A DNA stretch of 64,000 bases from Blasia pusilla. Taxonomy: Eukaryota; Marchantiophyta; Marchantiopsida; Blasiales. The translations under genes and the position numbers were made by a program. The notes under the pieces were generated by a model that saw only the letters and a program-made list of their open reading frames with translations, was not told where the DNA came from and ran no database searches. Shown here piece after piece: positions 22,801 through 33,668 of this stretch (the first letter of the stretch is position 1; each line of letters opens with the position of its first letter). The stretch lies in contig CM114274.1 in the NCBI GenBank assembly GCA_050084515.1, positions 32,860,001-32,924,000 on the forward strand, written 5' to 3'.

Positions 22801-24215
22801 TAAAGAATTCATGATAGAGGGAGTGACGGTGGGTTTACAGGGACATGGAAAAGCAACTCGACACCAGCCTGAGCTAGTATTAAACAACTTCACGACTCGC
22901 CTGGGTCATCGAGTCGGAAGGTGACCATCTCACTCCCAAACTACATTTTTCCTGAATGGATACCTTTGTATAATCAGTCAGCTTGCGCTTCCCATTTTGA
23001 CAGCTTGGGAAGCGAAGAATTGAACTTAATGTTGTGTGTGTTGAACTTGCTTTGCAGGATGTTTGCTTCAATTTTTCCACAAGATCCAAATTTCAGAGGG
23101 AGACGTGCTATTACCTTTCACAACCAACGTGATTTCATTTTTTTTCGACATCACAGGTCATAATGCCGATCAACCCACTCATGGAAATGTTAACTCAAAC
23201 TTGTTAGAATGTAATTTGCTTTGAAGTCTTCTTAGGATGACTTCCTGGCTTCTCAGTGTATTGAGATTAGTAGAGTCCTGTATATTATTTGGATTATGTT
23301 TGCCGGGTATATTTACAAGAATTCCAACTCATGGAGGTCTTATTTGTTTGACAGATACATATTTGAGAGTAAGGAAGTGAAAGAAAAGAAGTTGAAAGAC
23401 AATGGTAAGAAGGCTAAAGACGCAAAGGAGGGAAAGAAGTCTCAGAAGCGAGAACAAGTTATTGCCCGGCTACAGGTCAGCCAGTCAATGTTTTCAATGA
23501 GGAAATCTCACTGTCCTGTAACTTCTGAAGTTACATGTGTTTGGATGCATTGTTATGATGAGATATTTGCCAATATGCTTGTAAACCTCCATGTAATTGT
23601 CCCTCAAGCCACAGTCATTATATTGCAGGAGTGTGGTCCACGTTTCACTTTGAAGCTGCAGAGCCTGCAACATGGGACGTTTGATACTAAATATGGAGAA
23701 TATGAATGGGTGCATAAGGTCTGTCTTTATTTCCCTTCCTTTTACTGCTTTGTGCAGGGGTTAGTAGTCTACTGTAGTGTTCTATGTCTATGATTAGGTG
23801 TTACAGAGCTTCAAGGCTCTCAAGACGCATGTCGCTTCCCACTGAATTAGTTCAAAAAAGTTGTGCTACTGACCCAAGTTACTCAGAGGTCGCTGCCATT
23901 GTTAAGCGTGCCTATGGTTGGTTTATCCATCGTCCAGAAGACTGTCGACATGTTGATTAGTCACTTAAAATCCAGGGTGGACTTTGTTTGATTCTCTTGT
24001 GCTGCAAATTCATCTCTTTGCATTGTTTTCCCATTTAAAATTAAAGAAATTAGGGTTCATTTGATAGGGTACTTCATATACTTTCTTCAAGATCCATTTG
24101 CAGGTGTTTGTGTCCATGATACATTTAGCTAAAGCACTGCTAGAAGTTCTGACAACTGTATGTGGGGTGAATGCAGCCTGACATGGATACTAGCCGCAGG
24201 CGATTTTTCTTGTAA
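19845..24215 (+). CDS. RPF1: Ribosome production factor 1 (Brix-domain protein), 11 exons
   Basis: Brix-family nucleolar protein needed for processing of pre-rRNA for the 60S subunit. Exons by GT-AG and frame: 19845-20051, 21197-21277, 21402-21497, 21690-21773, 22113-22182, 22481-22563, 22841-22920, 23058-23156, 23355-23475, 23629-23718, 24177-24215. They sum to 1050 nt, 349 residues, the length of human RPF1. The N-terminus is Lys-rich (nuclear/nucleolar targeting); [16 protein letters not shown] follows. The Brix domain runs from PKILITTS (about 116) through [27 protein letters not shown] and [19 protein letters not shown] to [18 protein letters not shown]. The end is [11 protein letters not shown] Lys-rich insert lies at about residues 275-300, a less conserved place. 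The start is the first ATG of the frame; an Asn-GTACTG donor after exon 3 is the weakest junction. No lesion seen. Confidence 0.93.
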
Positions 24216-25949
24216 TGAGTGCTAAACCAGTTTGGCTGTGCCCAATTGAGATTGTTAAAATAATCAAACTTAGGTCTCCAAGCTCGATTTTTGAAAAAGT
24301 TCCCACCATTGAGGAACGTGGTTGTCTTCTTGGCAGACAATCCATAATTTTGTAGCGGAGCATCTTATGAGAGTTGTCCAATCACCCATGCAAGCCATTT
24401 AAGAAGGAAAGGATAGAAATTGGTGGCTCACCCTCGTAGTTTGCAGCCAATGGATCAAATAAGTTGGGACGGCAGAAATTATCAACAAATCTGAACGTCG
24501 AGTTGGTTTGAAACGGTATAATGTGCGAACTGATGCCAGTTATGAAAAGCTCTATTGATGAGACATACGTTGGTGATGTCCATGGATTGGAATTGTTATG
24601 CGGTTGAATGTCACAAAACCATGCTGGCTGATGAACGCAATTGATTTTCGTTTCTAGGGTTATCATAAAAGGATACCATATTAAATGTACGTACATGTAA
24701 GAGGGAATACATGTATGAATGTGAAGCTGACTGATTGACGTTTCCAGGAGAAAGGTCATCGGCTGGATCATGACGCCATATAAAATTTACGTACATATAT
24801 GGGGGAGTAAATGTTTGAATGAAATGCCGACTGATTGGGCAATTTCACGAGAAAAGCTATGGGCTATATCATGAAGTCAAACTATGGCGATAACTCACTT
24901 ATTTGCAGGAAACATGCTGTAAAGCAATGAGACTTTTGAAATTCACTGGAAAGGTGGAGGAAAAGAGACTGAAAATACACTGGGTGGGTTAATGGGAAAT
25001 TTGGGGACCTGACATGTACAGGCACTTATTTTGGAGCATACTGCCAGCGCAGGTTAGGTACATGTTTTGTTGGGAAAAGAGGATGTGCTGTACTGTCTGA
25101 GAGCGCCGATATGAGGTTCAATCGTTCTTGATCAAGATCCTGTCAGGCCCACCTTCCTCCGTCGCAGAGCAACAGCATGTTCGTAACTGTACATAAACTG
25201 ACTTGAATACATGTCTAGCACTGGCCTTAATTTGGTTCACATCAAAACACAGGATCTAGTTTGATTGTGCCACGTTTGTCATGAGGTCCCAACCCTTAGG
25301 AAGGGTTATCTCCCCGCAGGCTATTAATAGTACAGAACAGTGTGTACATTGCTGCATACAATCACCGTGCTCAACTTCGGCAACAATGAATGAACGGGGA
25401 GACCCTGGGTTACGAGTAATGATAGCCGGCTAAAATCAGAAATTTGCGATTCATTCAAAACTATTCAAAAAAACTGGCAGGGTTAGGAGTGGTCTCTTTG
25501 TAAAATTATCTGAAAAACCGGTTGGACATCCCAGTTGACCGATCTGGGGGTATTACACACTGGCAATGTACCAGTTCTCAAGAAAAATCTCCCCATACCT
25601 TGCTCGGTAACACTACTCAAGCCATGTTCATACAGTTCTTTCAAGAGTTGGGTGTAGTAGGTTCCTCTAGAAAAGGGCAGAAGAATAAAGACAATCAAAT
25701 AAACCCCTGCACGGGTTTTCCTTTGCGTGGGGACGTCTAGGGCAGCCAGTCCTCCATAAAATAAATTCAACAAGGTACACAGTAGACAATTGCAGTATCA
25801 ACCAAACCCTCAGCTCTTGATCTAAAATATCGTGAAGTGCATTTCACAGAAATTGTCTTCAAAATACAGACAATTAATCATATGAGTAGATCCCTTTTAA
25901 GGACCCACAGGAGACGGGTGCCTGACCAAATGGGATGGGCGTGTTTACT
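24216..25949. other. Intergenic region between RPF1 and RPL13A 3' ends
   Basis: The two genes converge here, so both 3' UTRs lie in this stretch. Apart from a diverged two-copy repeat at 24671-24874, no gene or RNA is recognised. Short open frames on both strands have no similarity that I know. Confidence 0.6.
24671..24874. repeat. Two diverged tandem units of about 102 bp
   Basis: Both units hold TACGTACAT, then GA(G/A)T-rich spacer, GACTGATTG, a GAGAAA block and a final ATCATGA (24766-24772 and 24868-24874). They differ at many positions, so the duplication is old. Function unknown. Confidence 0.7.
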
Positions 25950-27463
25950 TTAAGCTGTACCTTCTACAGCCTTGTCAACCTTGTAAGTAAGAGGTAGAAG
26001 AACGTCGTTCACTGCAGCTAGTTGGTCATCTGCCCTCTTAGCAGCCTTCACGCGCAGCTGGATGAGCTGCTTCTTCCTCTCATAAAAGACCTTTGACTTG
26101 GCCTTCCTCTTCTCTTCCAACTCCTGATATGCGATAAAACATTCAGAATGGGGACTCCGACTAGACAAAAGAGAGCAGTCAACATCAAGATTCAAATCTC
26201 GATAGCAGAGGCTATAATATCAAGCCAGTAGAAAATGGAAATTCACGCACCTTAATGGTATCGTAATGATGCCATCCAACCTCGTGGGAAAGTTGGCCAA
26301 GCAAGCAAAAGTTGTGTCCAGGTTGGAGCCTCAGGACCCTGGCAAGGAAAGAATGATTATGAGTTCATAATCTCTTTACACACCTCCACTCTTTCTTAAT
26401 AATTCAGAAAGAAATTGGTACATGATTTGAAAGACACCTGGTGTGTAATTCGATATCTAAAGATAGCCAACGAAGGGTTAGAGACTTCGAAGCACTTACT
26501 TCAGGGCGTCTGGAATAACCATTCTCTTCATCTTGTCGTAAGGAGCTGGGACACCTTCATATGCCTTCAAACGCTCTAGAGCAGCAGCCCCACGCTTGGT
26601 CTTGTGGGGAATCATACTGATACAATGCGGCAAAGGAAAGTTGAATACCACAATATCATTGGACCATTCCCATTTGCAAAAAAAGGATGAGGCATATACG
26701 CACATTGCGTAACATATTTGCACATTGCATGATAGAGTCATTTAAGTGTGGTACACACCCTCGGATGGTCCTCCACAAAATGCGAGAAGGGGAACGGAAG
26801 TGAATAGGACCCTTGCTGGGCTTGGTGTTCATTCGCTTCCTCAGGAATCTCAGATACTTCATCTTTTGGCGGACAAGTCCACCAGATAGACATATTTCTT
26901 CTGAACGGACAACGACCTGCACAGAGGGAGCCAGCCGAAGTTCAGATTCGCGACTTCCCTGGCCTAGTGAAGTTTGCTATGGGAAGAGCTCTTTGACTTA
27001 AATATTCCGAATACAGAGCAAGAAGTCCCCGGGACTTGAGAAACATGCCATCGTCTGCTTGTCCATACCATCTTCCCTACTCCCAACTCTCGGAACTGTC
27101 ATGGGTCCTGCTGTGAAGCCCGAAAATCGGTCGCTTCCACGGCCTAATCACGAGGCCAGAGCTCAAACCCTAATTGACTGTGCACAGCTCTATCAATTTC
27201 GACGAGTTGCGGATGCACATACAGAGTAAGAGCCAGCGTAGCTTGAAACCACTCTCGAAAGCTCTCACACAGCGATCACGCTCAAACCACAAGATCATTT
27301 GAAATCGCATACACTTCCCACGTGAATAATAATTCCTCCAGTGACATACCACGCGCTGTCCATTGAGCAGCTCCTTCGCTAATATGGAAGCCAACCGTCC
27401 GAGCATGTGGTGACGAGCGTCCACCACCACTAACTTGGCGCACAGTCCCGACCCGGACACCAT
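25950..27463 (-). CDS. RPL13A: 60S ribosomal protein L13a (uL13), 5 exons
   Basis: Structural protein of the large cytosolic ribosomal subunit. Exons, in coding order on the minus strand: 27463-27350, 26916-26759, 26616-26500, 26338-26251, 26123-25950, all GT-AG; 651 nt, 216 residues, about ten longer than the usual 206 because of a C-terminal tail ([10 protein letters not shown]). The start [10 protein letters not shown] matches the family exactly and is followed by [20 protein letters not shown], then [40 protein letters not shown] and [17 protein letters not shown]. Longer upstream frames without the conserved Met were rejected as starts. It diverges from RPL5, with 552 bp between the two start codons. 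No lesion seen. Confidence 0.96.
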
Positions 27464-28015
27464 CGCGTTCAGCTTCCCTTCCCAATCTGCCGATTGAACA
27501 CTCGACTTTTCCCTGTCCGATCGATCTACCACACTCCCGCTGCTGCGCGCACTCCCTCCACCTCCACGGGCTCCAAACGAGAAAAAGACTCGTACAATCG
27601 CGAGCCGCTCGTCTTGGAGCCCCGAGGGCAAACACGCCCGAACTTTAGCTTAGACTTAAGAAGAGGAAACTATTTTGTCGCCAAGTGCAAAGGGGTAAAG
27701 TTGTCCGACTTAGACTTGAATTGTGCATACTTTAGCTTAGGTAGAAATTGCAGGCCGGGTGGGAGTGATAGAGCGGAGCCGTATTGGGCTCTTGCCGTTA
27801 GTCCGGGAGACGCAGGAAGCATGAGACCCGTGATTTGTGATGGCCATCGGATGAGCGTAGATCTTGGCGGTCTAGATTAGGGTTTAGGGCGGGCAGAGAG
27901 TTAGGGCACGGGTATGCCCTTTTGTCTGAGAGACGGACGTCGAACGAACCCTTTTGCTCTCTCCTGGACAGCCCAGTGTAGCACCCGCCCTCTCTCGTCT
28001 TCTCAATCTTCTGCT
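27464..28015. promoter_or_regulatory. Shared divergent promoter of RPL13A and RPL5
   Basis: The 552 bp between the two start codons contain a telo-box AGGGTTTAGGG (27879-27889) and a TGGGCT motif (27785-27790). CT-rich sequence (CTCTCTCGTCTTCTCAATCTTC) just before the RPL5 ATG resembles the 5' terminal pyrimidine tracts of ribosomal-protein mRNAs. One promoter could drive both genes in step. Confidence 0.7.
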
Positions 28016-30231
28016 ATGGTACGTGCAGTTGTGATATCGTGAAATTCCCTCAGTTATGATCTAGCGAAATTCCCACATCGGTTTGTGTTTCAATATTTCT
28101 ATGTTGTTTCTCCGAACCGTTCATTGCTTCGGGTCCCGATGGTTGTGTGTATTCTTCTCAATGGATTTAGGTTGGGACCGACTTGCTGTGGTGTTGGAAT
28201 AAGTCAGGATTGGCTTTTGCTCGAATATATGCTGTCTAGTGGCGGACCTCGCAGCTGAATTCTGATCATTTGTGAAAGTTCATGTCGGTTTTCAAATGTG
28301 AATTTCGTACGACCTATTGCTCCTGCAGGCGTTCGTTAAGGCGCATAAGAGCAAGGCTTACTTCAAGAGGTTTCAAGTGAAGTACAAACGAAGACGAGGT
28401 GAGCATCGTTATGTTTCGTAGTCCACAGAGTCTGGTTGCCATCATGTCGTATGAGTGTCGTTCCTGGGTGATGAACAGAGTCTAAAATTGTATCACCTGT
28501 GCAGCCGGAAAGACGGACTACCGTGCTAGGGTTCGGTTGACTACCCAGGACAAGAACAAGTACAACACTCCGAAGTACCGATTCGTCGTCCGATTTGTAT
28601 CCTCTCAGCACGTTGAGTATTCCTCTAATGTGTGCAATTCTCAACGATGGGAAATGATCAATCGTTTTGTTTAGAGATTCGCAGTACAACCTGAAAGTTT
28701 GTATACATGGGAAAGCCTTTGCCAGTTCCTTGACAGTTCCCTCGCAGACAAACAAGGATATTGTCGCTCAGATCACCTACGCGACTCTTGCTGGAGATAT
28801 CGTCCTCGCCTCAGCCTATGCCCATGAGCTTCCTCGCTACGGAATCAAGGGTGGCTTCACCAACTACGCCGCCGGTAGGCATCTATCACCCCTATAATTT
28901 CCGTACTCTTCAGTTTTCACTCCCGATGCAAACATTCCCTAGCTGATCGTCGGTGCAGGATGTGCCTGTTTGGACGGTTGCATCCTTGGCAATCTGTGGA
29001 CATCGAGACAGGCGCAAATGTAGGTTCAAATGTGGGACCGTACGGCGACCATGGTATGGTGTGACTTTCGTAACCCATCGAGTGAATTCTCTCTGTTTAA
29101 TTAATTCAGTGTCCGTCTTGTCGAACAGCCTACTGCACTGGTCTTCTCCTTGCTCGTAGGATTTTGAAGAACTTCGAGCTCGATGAGGAGTACGTTGGTA
29201 ACGCCGAGGTAATGATTCTCATTCGTCCAGCGGCTGCACGTTTGGTCATCTCGAGAAGATGTACTTCGTTTAGCTTCCTATTCCCATCTTGTCCCTATGT
29301 CCATTTTGTACTGAGGAGGTTGTCTTCCTCTCAGGCGACTGGCGAAGATTACAACATTGAGGCTGGTGACAGCAAGAAGCCCTTTAGGGCTCTATTGGAC
29401 GTTGGTCTTGTGCGCACTACCACCGGCAACCGAGTATTTGGTGCCTTGAAGGTATGTTAGATTCGAATGTTACGTCTTCGGCCACTTTCAATTATCTAAG
29501 TCCTACCCTGATTGAACCTCCCGGTCTTCTGGTTTACTTTCACATGTCGCTCACCTTTACTGGTTCCTCGGGCATCATTACAGGGTGCTTTGGACGGTGG
29601 GTTGGATATCCCCCACAGCGAGAAGAGATTCCCAGGATTCAGTAAGGAGGACAAATCCTTGAATGCTGAAACTCACAGGAAGTACATCCTTGGGGGACAC
29701 GTCGCAGACTACATGAAGGTACATTCAATTATAATTTATTCGTTTTGCTGCACTGCTTGAGAGGAGCCCTACAGTATCTAAACTATTGTCTTGCAGATGT
29801 TGAGCGACGACGAGCCAGAGAAGTACCAATCACACTTCTCTTACTTTATCAAGGAAGGTGTTGAGGCTGACAGTCTTGAGAAGATGTACCTTGCTGCACA
29901 CGCCGCTATCCGTGCTGATCCGTCAATCAAGCACACCGAGAAGACCGCTCCTGCTGAGAAGAGGACGTAAGTATTTTTCATGTTTACTCGCACTTATGTC
30001 TGCTAGGAAGTTAGGGAAACACATTTTCCATGCAATTCAACCCAAGCGCTAGATTTAGGCTTCTGTTCCTGCAAGTTGTAGCAATTTGGCGAGCGGTGCC
30101 CTCCCTGGAGATCCCGTGACTGAATCAGTATCTTTGTGGACAGGTGGAAGATGAAGAAATTGAGTTACGATGAGCGTAAGGCCAACTTGATCTCCCGGCT
30201 GAAGGCTGTTAACGAGGAAGAGGATGAGTAG
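28016..30231 (+). CDS. RPL5: 60S ribosomal protein L5 (uL18), 9 exons
   Basis: Binds 5S rRNA and, with L11, brings it to the 60S subunit. Exons: 28016-28018, 28329-28398, 28505-28596, 28748-28874, 29129-29208, 29335-29451, 29584-29718, 29797-29966, 30144-30231; 882 nt, 293 residues, close to the plant norm of about 300. The first coding exon is only the ATG, followed at once by GTACGT; exon 2 supplies [20 protein letters not shown]. Further conserved blocks: [87 protein letters not shown] and [14 protein letters not shown]. The end is acidic (NEEEDE). All splice sites are GT-AG and no lesion was seen. Confidence 0.97.
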
Positions 30232-33200
30232 AACGGATAACTGTCAGTGTTATCTATTAGAGAACCCACTCTTCGTCGAAGAGAACTTTTTGTGGCCTGC
30301 TGTTCATTACATAAATCGAAAGTGATCAAAACACCATCGGCATGCTCTCATACTTTATTGTGAGCTAAGAAAATTGAGCTCAGTTGGCTACCGGAGACTT
30401 AGTTTAAACAGTCTGTTTGAATTTAGAATTAATTGCATGAAAATGTGGGTCTGGATTGATCTTACTTTTTTCGAAAAGAACAATACACCTTTAATTTGTC
30501 TGAAGTAACTCCTTGTGAAGCCCATACCCTTTCCCGAGCGTAAGGGCTTTTAATTTTGAAGTGAGAATTCTTGTTTTACCTCCTGTGTCCAGGTAGACTC
30601 TGTTGTGGACTAACTGTAGTCTGGAAACATGTGGGTACCATGGATGCCTACGTCCTTCAAAACATCCTGGTCATCTGAGGAAGTGGCTATCGCAGTTGGA
30701 TGTTGCGACCATCTGGGAATTATCTACAGAATTCTGATAGTCGACACGCCCAGAACGTGGACCTTGTAGTTTGACACTACTGAAGTGAGGACTACGAACT
30801 TAGATGCCATGAGGAATTCTTTCCTCCGAGAATTGAGTGTCAAACTCTGGCTGTTGTTGGAAACAGAATAACTTTGATTCGAGAACAGAATGATTGGATG
30901 CAAACTACTGTACCAGGGAGTCGGACTTTCCCGATATAGACCGATGCAACCGACGGAGATGCGCTCGTGGGTATTTGGAGCTGCTCAAGCCCCAATAGGA
31001 AATGGTCGCCCGGACTTCATCCATGTTACTCGGAAATTCTTAATGTCACCGTTACACCGGTTTCCATCGTAAAGCTTACTTTAAGGGGTCCTTGAATGGC
31101 GAGATACAGACGAAAGTAGTGAATGACAGTGCTTCGGAATAGTCTAGTGAAATTTGTCAAGGAAGATAATACCGGATGTGACCGGCATCCAACACGTACG
31201 GTCTATCGAAAGTAGATCTACCACGTGGACTGGACAGCGTGGCTCGAAGACAAGAGACGTCTGAAGAGAACCGTCCACGACGTGGATCCTGGAAGGAACC
31301 GTACACCTGGCAGTCAGCCGTCAGCAGGAGAGTAATGCTTTCGCCGTCTGGCCTGGACGGCGGTGATTTTGGCGGAACGTTTGCACAGTTAAGACTTGTC
31401 CTCGACTCCTTGGAAATGGAGTATCGGAGCACCTTTGCCGAACAGTTTGGCGCTCGTTCTCGTCAGTCGGTGCTTGAAGTGAGTCGCAGATCGGGAGGTT
31501 GACGCAGGTGTTAGGCGGGAGCATCAATGGATCCCACGACAATCTCCGGCACACACCCCCCACCCTAACAGACTGAATAACTGGCACGACCAACTCATTT
31601 GTCCGCATCCCATGGGATCGAAGGTCTGGTATCCAAGAGACAACATACGCCTCCTCAACATGAGATCCTCCATCCCAAACCTCGAGTGTTGATCTGGTTT
31701 GACTCCACAAGCATGAAGCCTACGTCCATGTGTAAAAGCGCATATCTAGGTGAGAGAATCGAAGAGTCCGAGTGACCAGCAAATGTTCATTGTTCCCCAC
31801 GACGTTTCGATGCAAGGAAATGGCAGAATGCGTAACTCCGTTACAGCAAGGTAGAAATGCCGTCAACGCTTGAGAAAATCCCACTTAATCCTGTCCCTCA
31901 ACAAGGTACACTTTAGTGAAGCAAGCATGGGGCAATGGCTACATTCCCGAGGTCAAATCTTTTAAGGTCCTTACAAGTTCTCCGTGTTTTCTTTCTCTAC
32001 GTGACCTTTTTTTACACACATGTTCGATAATTATTTTCTCCCAAACTCTCTCAAAGTGGTTTGTTTAGACATGCAAGGTACTATAGTAGTGCTCTCGTGA
32101 AAATTTCAACTCTAGACTCTTAAAAGCCACCAAGAGTCTTATGTTGAAGAGTGATGTTAAGGGTGTTATTTTTAATCTATGCTAAGGTTTAATTATTGCG
32201 GAAATGTGACTTCCAAAAGAAGTGAAGTCGCTTCCCATAAAGGTCATCCTAGCTTGCCTCTTCTTAGAGAAACCCAAGCAACATTACCTCCTCATGAAAA
32301 CGCCCCATCTGGCTTCAAAGATGCCATTTGATTTGATTTTAACTTGATTTACATTGGACATATGTTTGATCACAATTCAAAGATCATGAATCCTTGCATC
32401 ACATGTAACAATCCGCACAAACTTGAATGGAAATACAAGTGCCGGTGGAGGTTTTCTAATCTGGAATCGAAAATGTGGAGTAGAAAGTGGAAGGGAGAGC
32501 AGAAAGGTGCCAAAAAAGGCCAAGCAGATAGCCACAATGCTAGGTCAATGCTCAAGCAAAGGGGAACGTCTGAACGAGGGTCCTACCGAAATAGGAAGAG
32601 CAAATGGAAGATCCATTGTAGCATCTAATAAAATTTTACCAGGAAATTATGTAAGTAGGCTTGCACATTCCTTTCTAGCGTCTCATGTCTCTCTACGTAC
32701 TTACACCAATGATCATAAGATCGTTCTTACTAATTCAAGTCTTACTAGTTCTCACTAGATTTTGTCATTAGGGATAACCCTTTGTGAAGGTTTTACCACT
32801 CATGTTAAGATTTTCCATTAAAATTTCTTATTCACTGATAATAATCAGTGAGATGCCTAGAAAATTTCTAAAATATAAATTAATAATTGAAACCGGTGTA
32901 AATTATCAAAAATTTAGAAATTAGGATACCACTTGTCAAATGCGATGCTGTCGTAATGCTGAAAACTACAAATTATCCTTCTAATTCTAATATAAATGTT
33001 AGATTTCTTACGATGGTTTGTTAATATTTTTTTGACTTCTTTCCTTTCATTTAAAAAAAATCAAATGTAATAACAAATCAAAGTAATTTTAGGTTCACAT
33101 TTTGCCACAAACCTAAGGTGGAAGTGAGGAGGGTCAACCAACCCGTTTAGGTTAACTAGAACGCGAACTTAGTTGCTTACATATTTTGGAAGCAGCAGCT

Positions 33201-33635
33201 AAAAGAACGAGATCGAATTGCTTCGTGACACTTAACTACAAGCCTTTGTTTTCCTTGTGGAACATTTACGATTGCTCCCCCTAAACCTGAAGAGAGTGAC
33301 TCTTCCTTTTCGGAGCGTAAAAACTAAAGTGTACCAATTTGGTGTACCCACTTGAAGCATATACATCACAAGAATTAAAAGAAAGAATGATGTGATGTCG
33401 ATAAAAATGTGTGATGGAAAACCCATCGGAAGTACAAAAGAGGGGGACTCAAAGAAAAAAAAACCTGAAGGCTACAACAGACCAGAAAAGGAAGAAGGGG
33501 GCATTTGCTGCATTGTGTGTGCGATGATCCTTCCGCAAGACGGGGTTTGGAGAAACCCTCCTCTAGTGTCCACGTAGGCTTCCCGTGTTGACATGGGTAA
33601 CCAAGTGCTAACAAGAGGAACTAAAGGTTTTTTTT
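30232..33635. other. Intergenic region downstream of RPL5, no recognised gene
   Basis: Holds the RPL5 3' UTR at its left end. Moderately long open frames around 31157-31710 on both strands show no similarity that I recognise and lack support from splice sites. AT-rich from about 31900 to 33150. Nothing else seen. Confidence 0.5.
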
Positions 33636-33638
33636 TTC

Positions 33639-33668
33639 ACCCGTGCATCGCGCAGGCGGTATACTAGT
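33639..33668 (+). mobile_element. Helitron-like 3' terminus
   Basis: A T-run is followed by CACCCGTGCATCGCGCAGGC, a GC-rich imperfect hairpin, then GGTATACTAGT. Plant Helitrons end in a short GC-rich hairpin a few bases before CTRR, inserted before a T; here CTAG (33664-33667) precedes T. The matching 5' TC end was not located. Confidence 0.5.

Noticed and set aside
27464-27635. N-terminal extension of RPL13A upstream of 27463
   Set aside because: The conserved family start MVSGSG is at 27463, and the upstream frame is not conserved; this region is better explained as 5' UTR and promoter.
31157-31710. Overlapping open frames on both strands
   Set aside because: No recognisable domain and no splice support; chance open reading is likely in this GC-balanced stretch.
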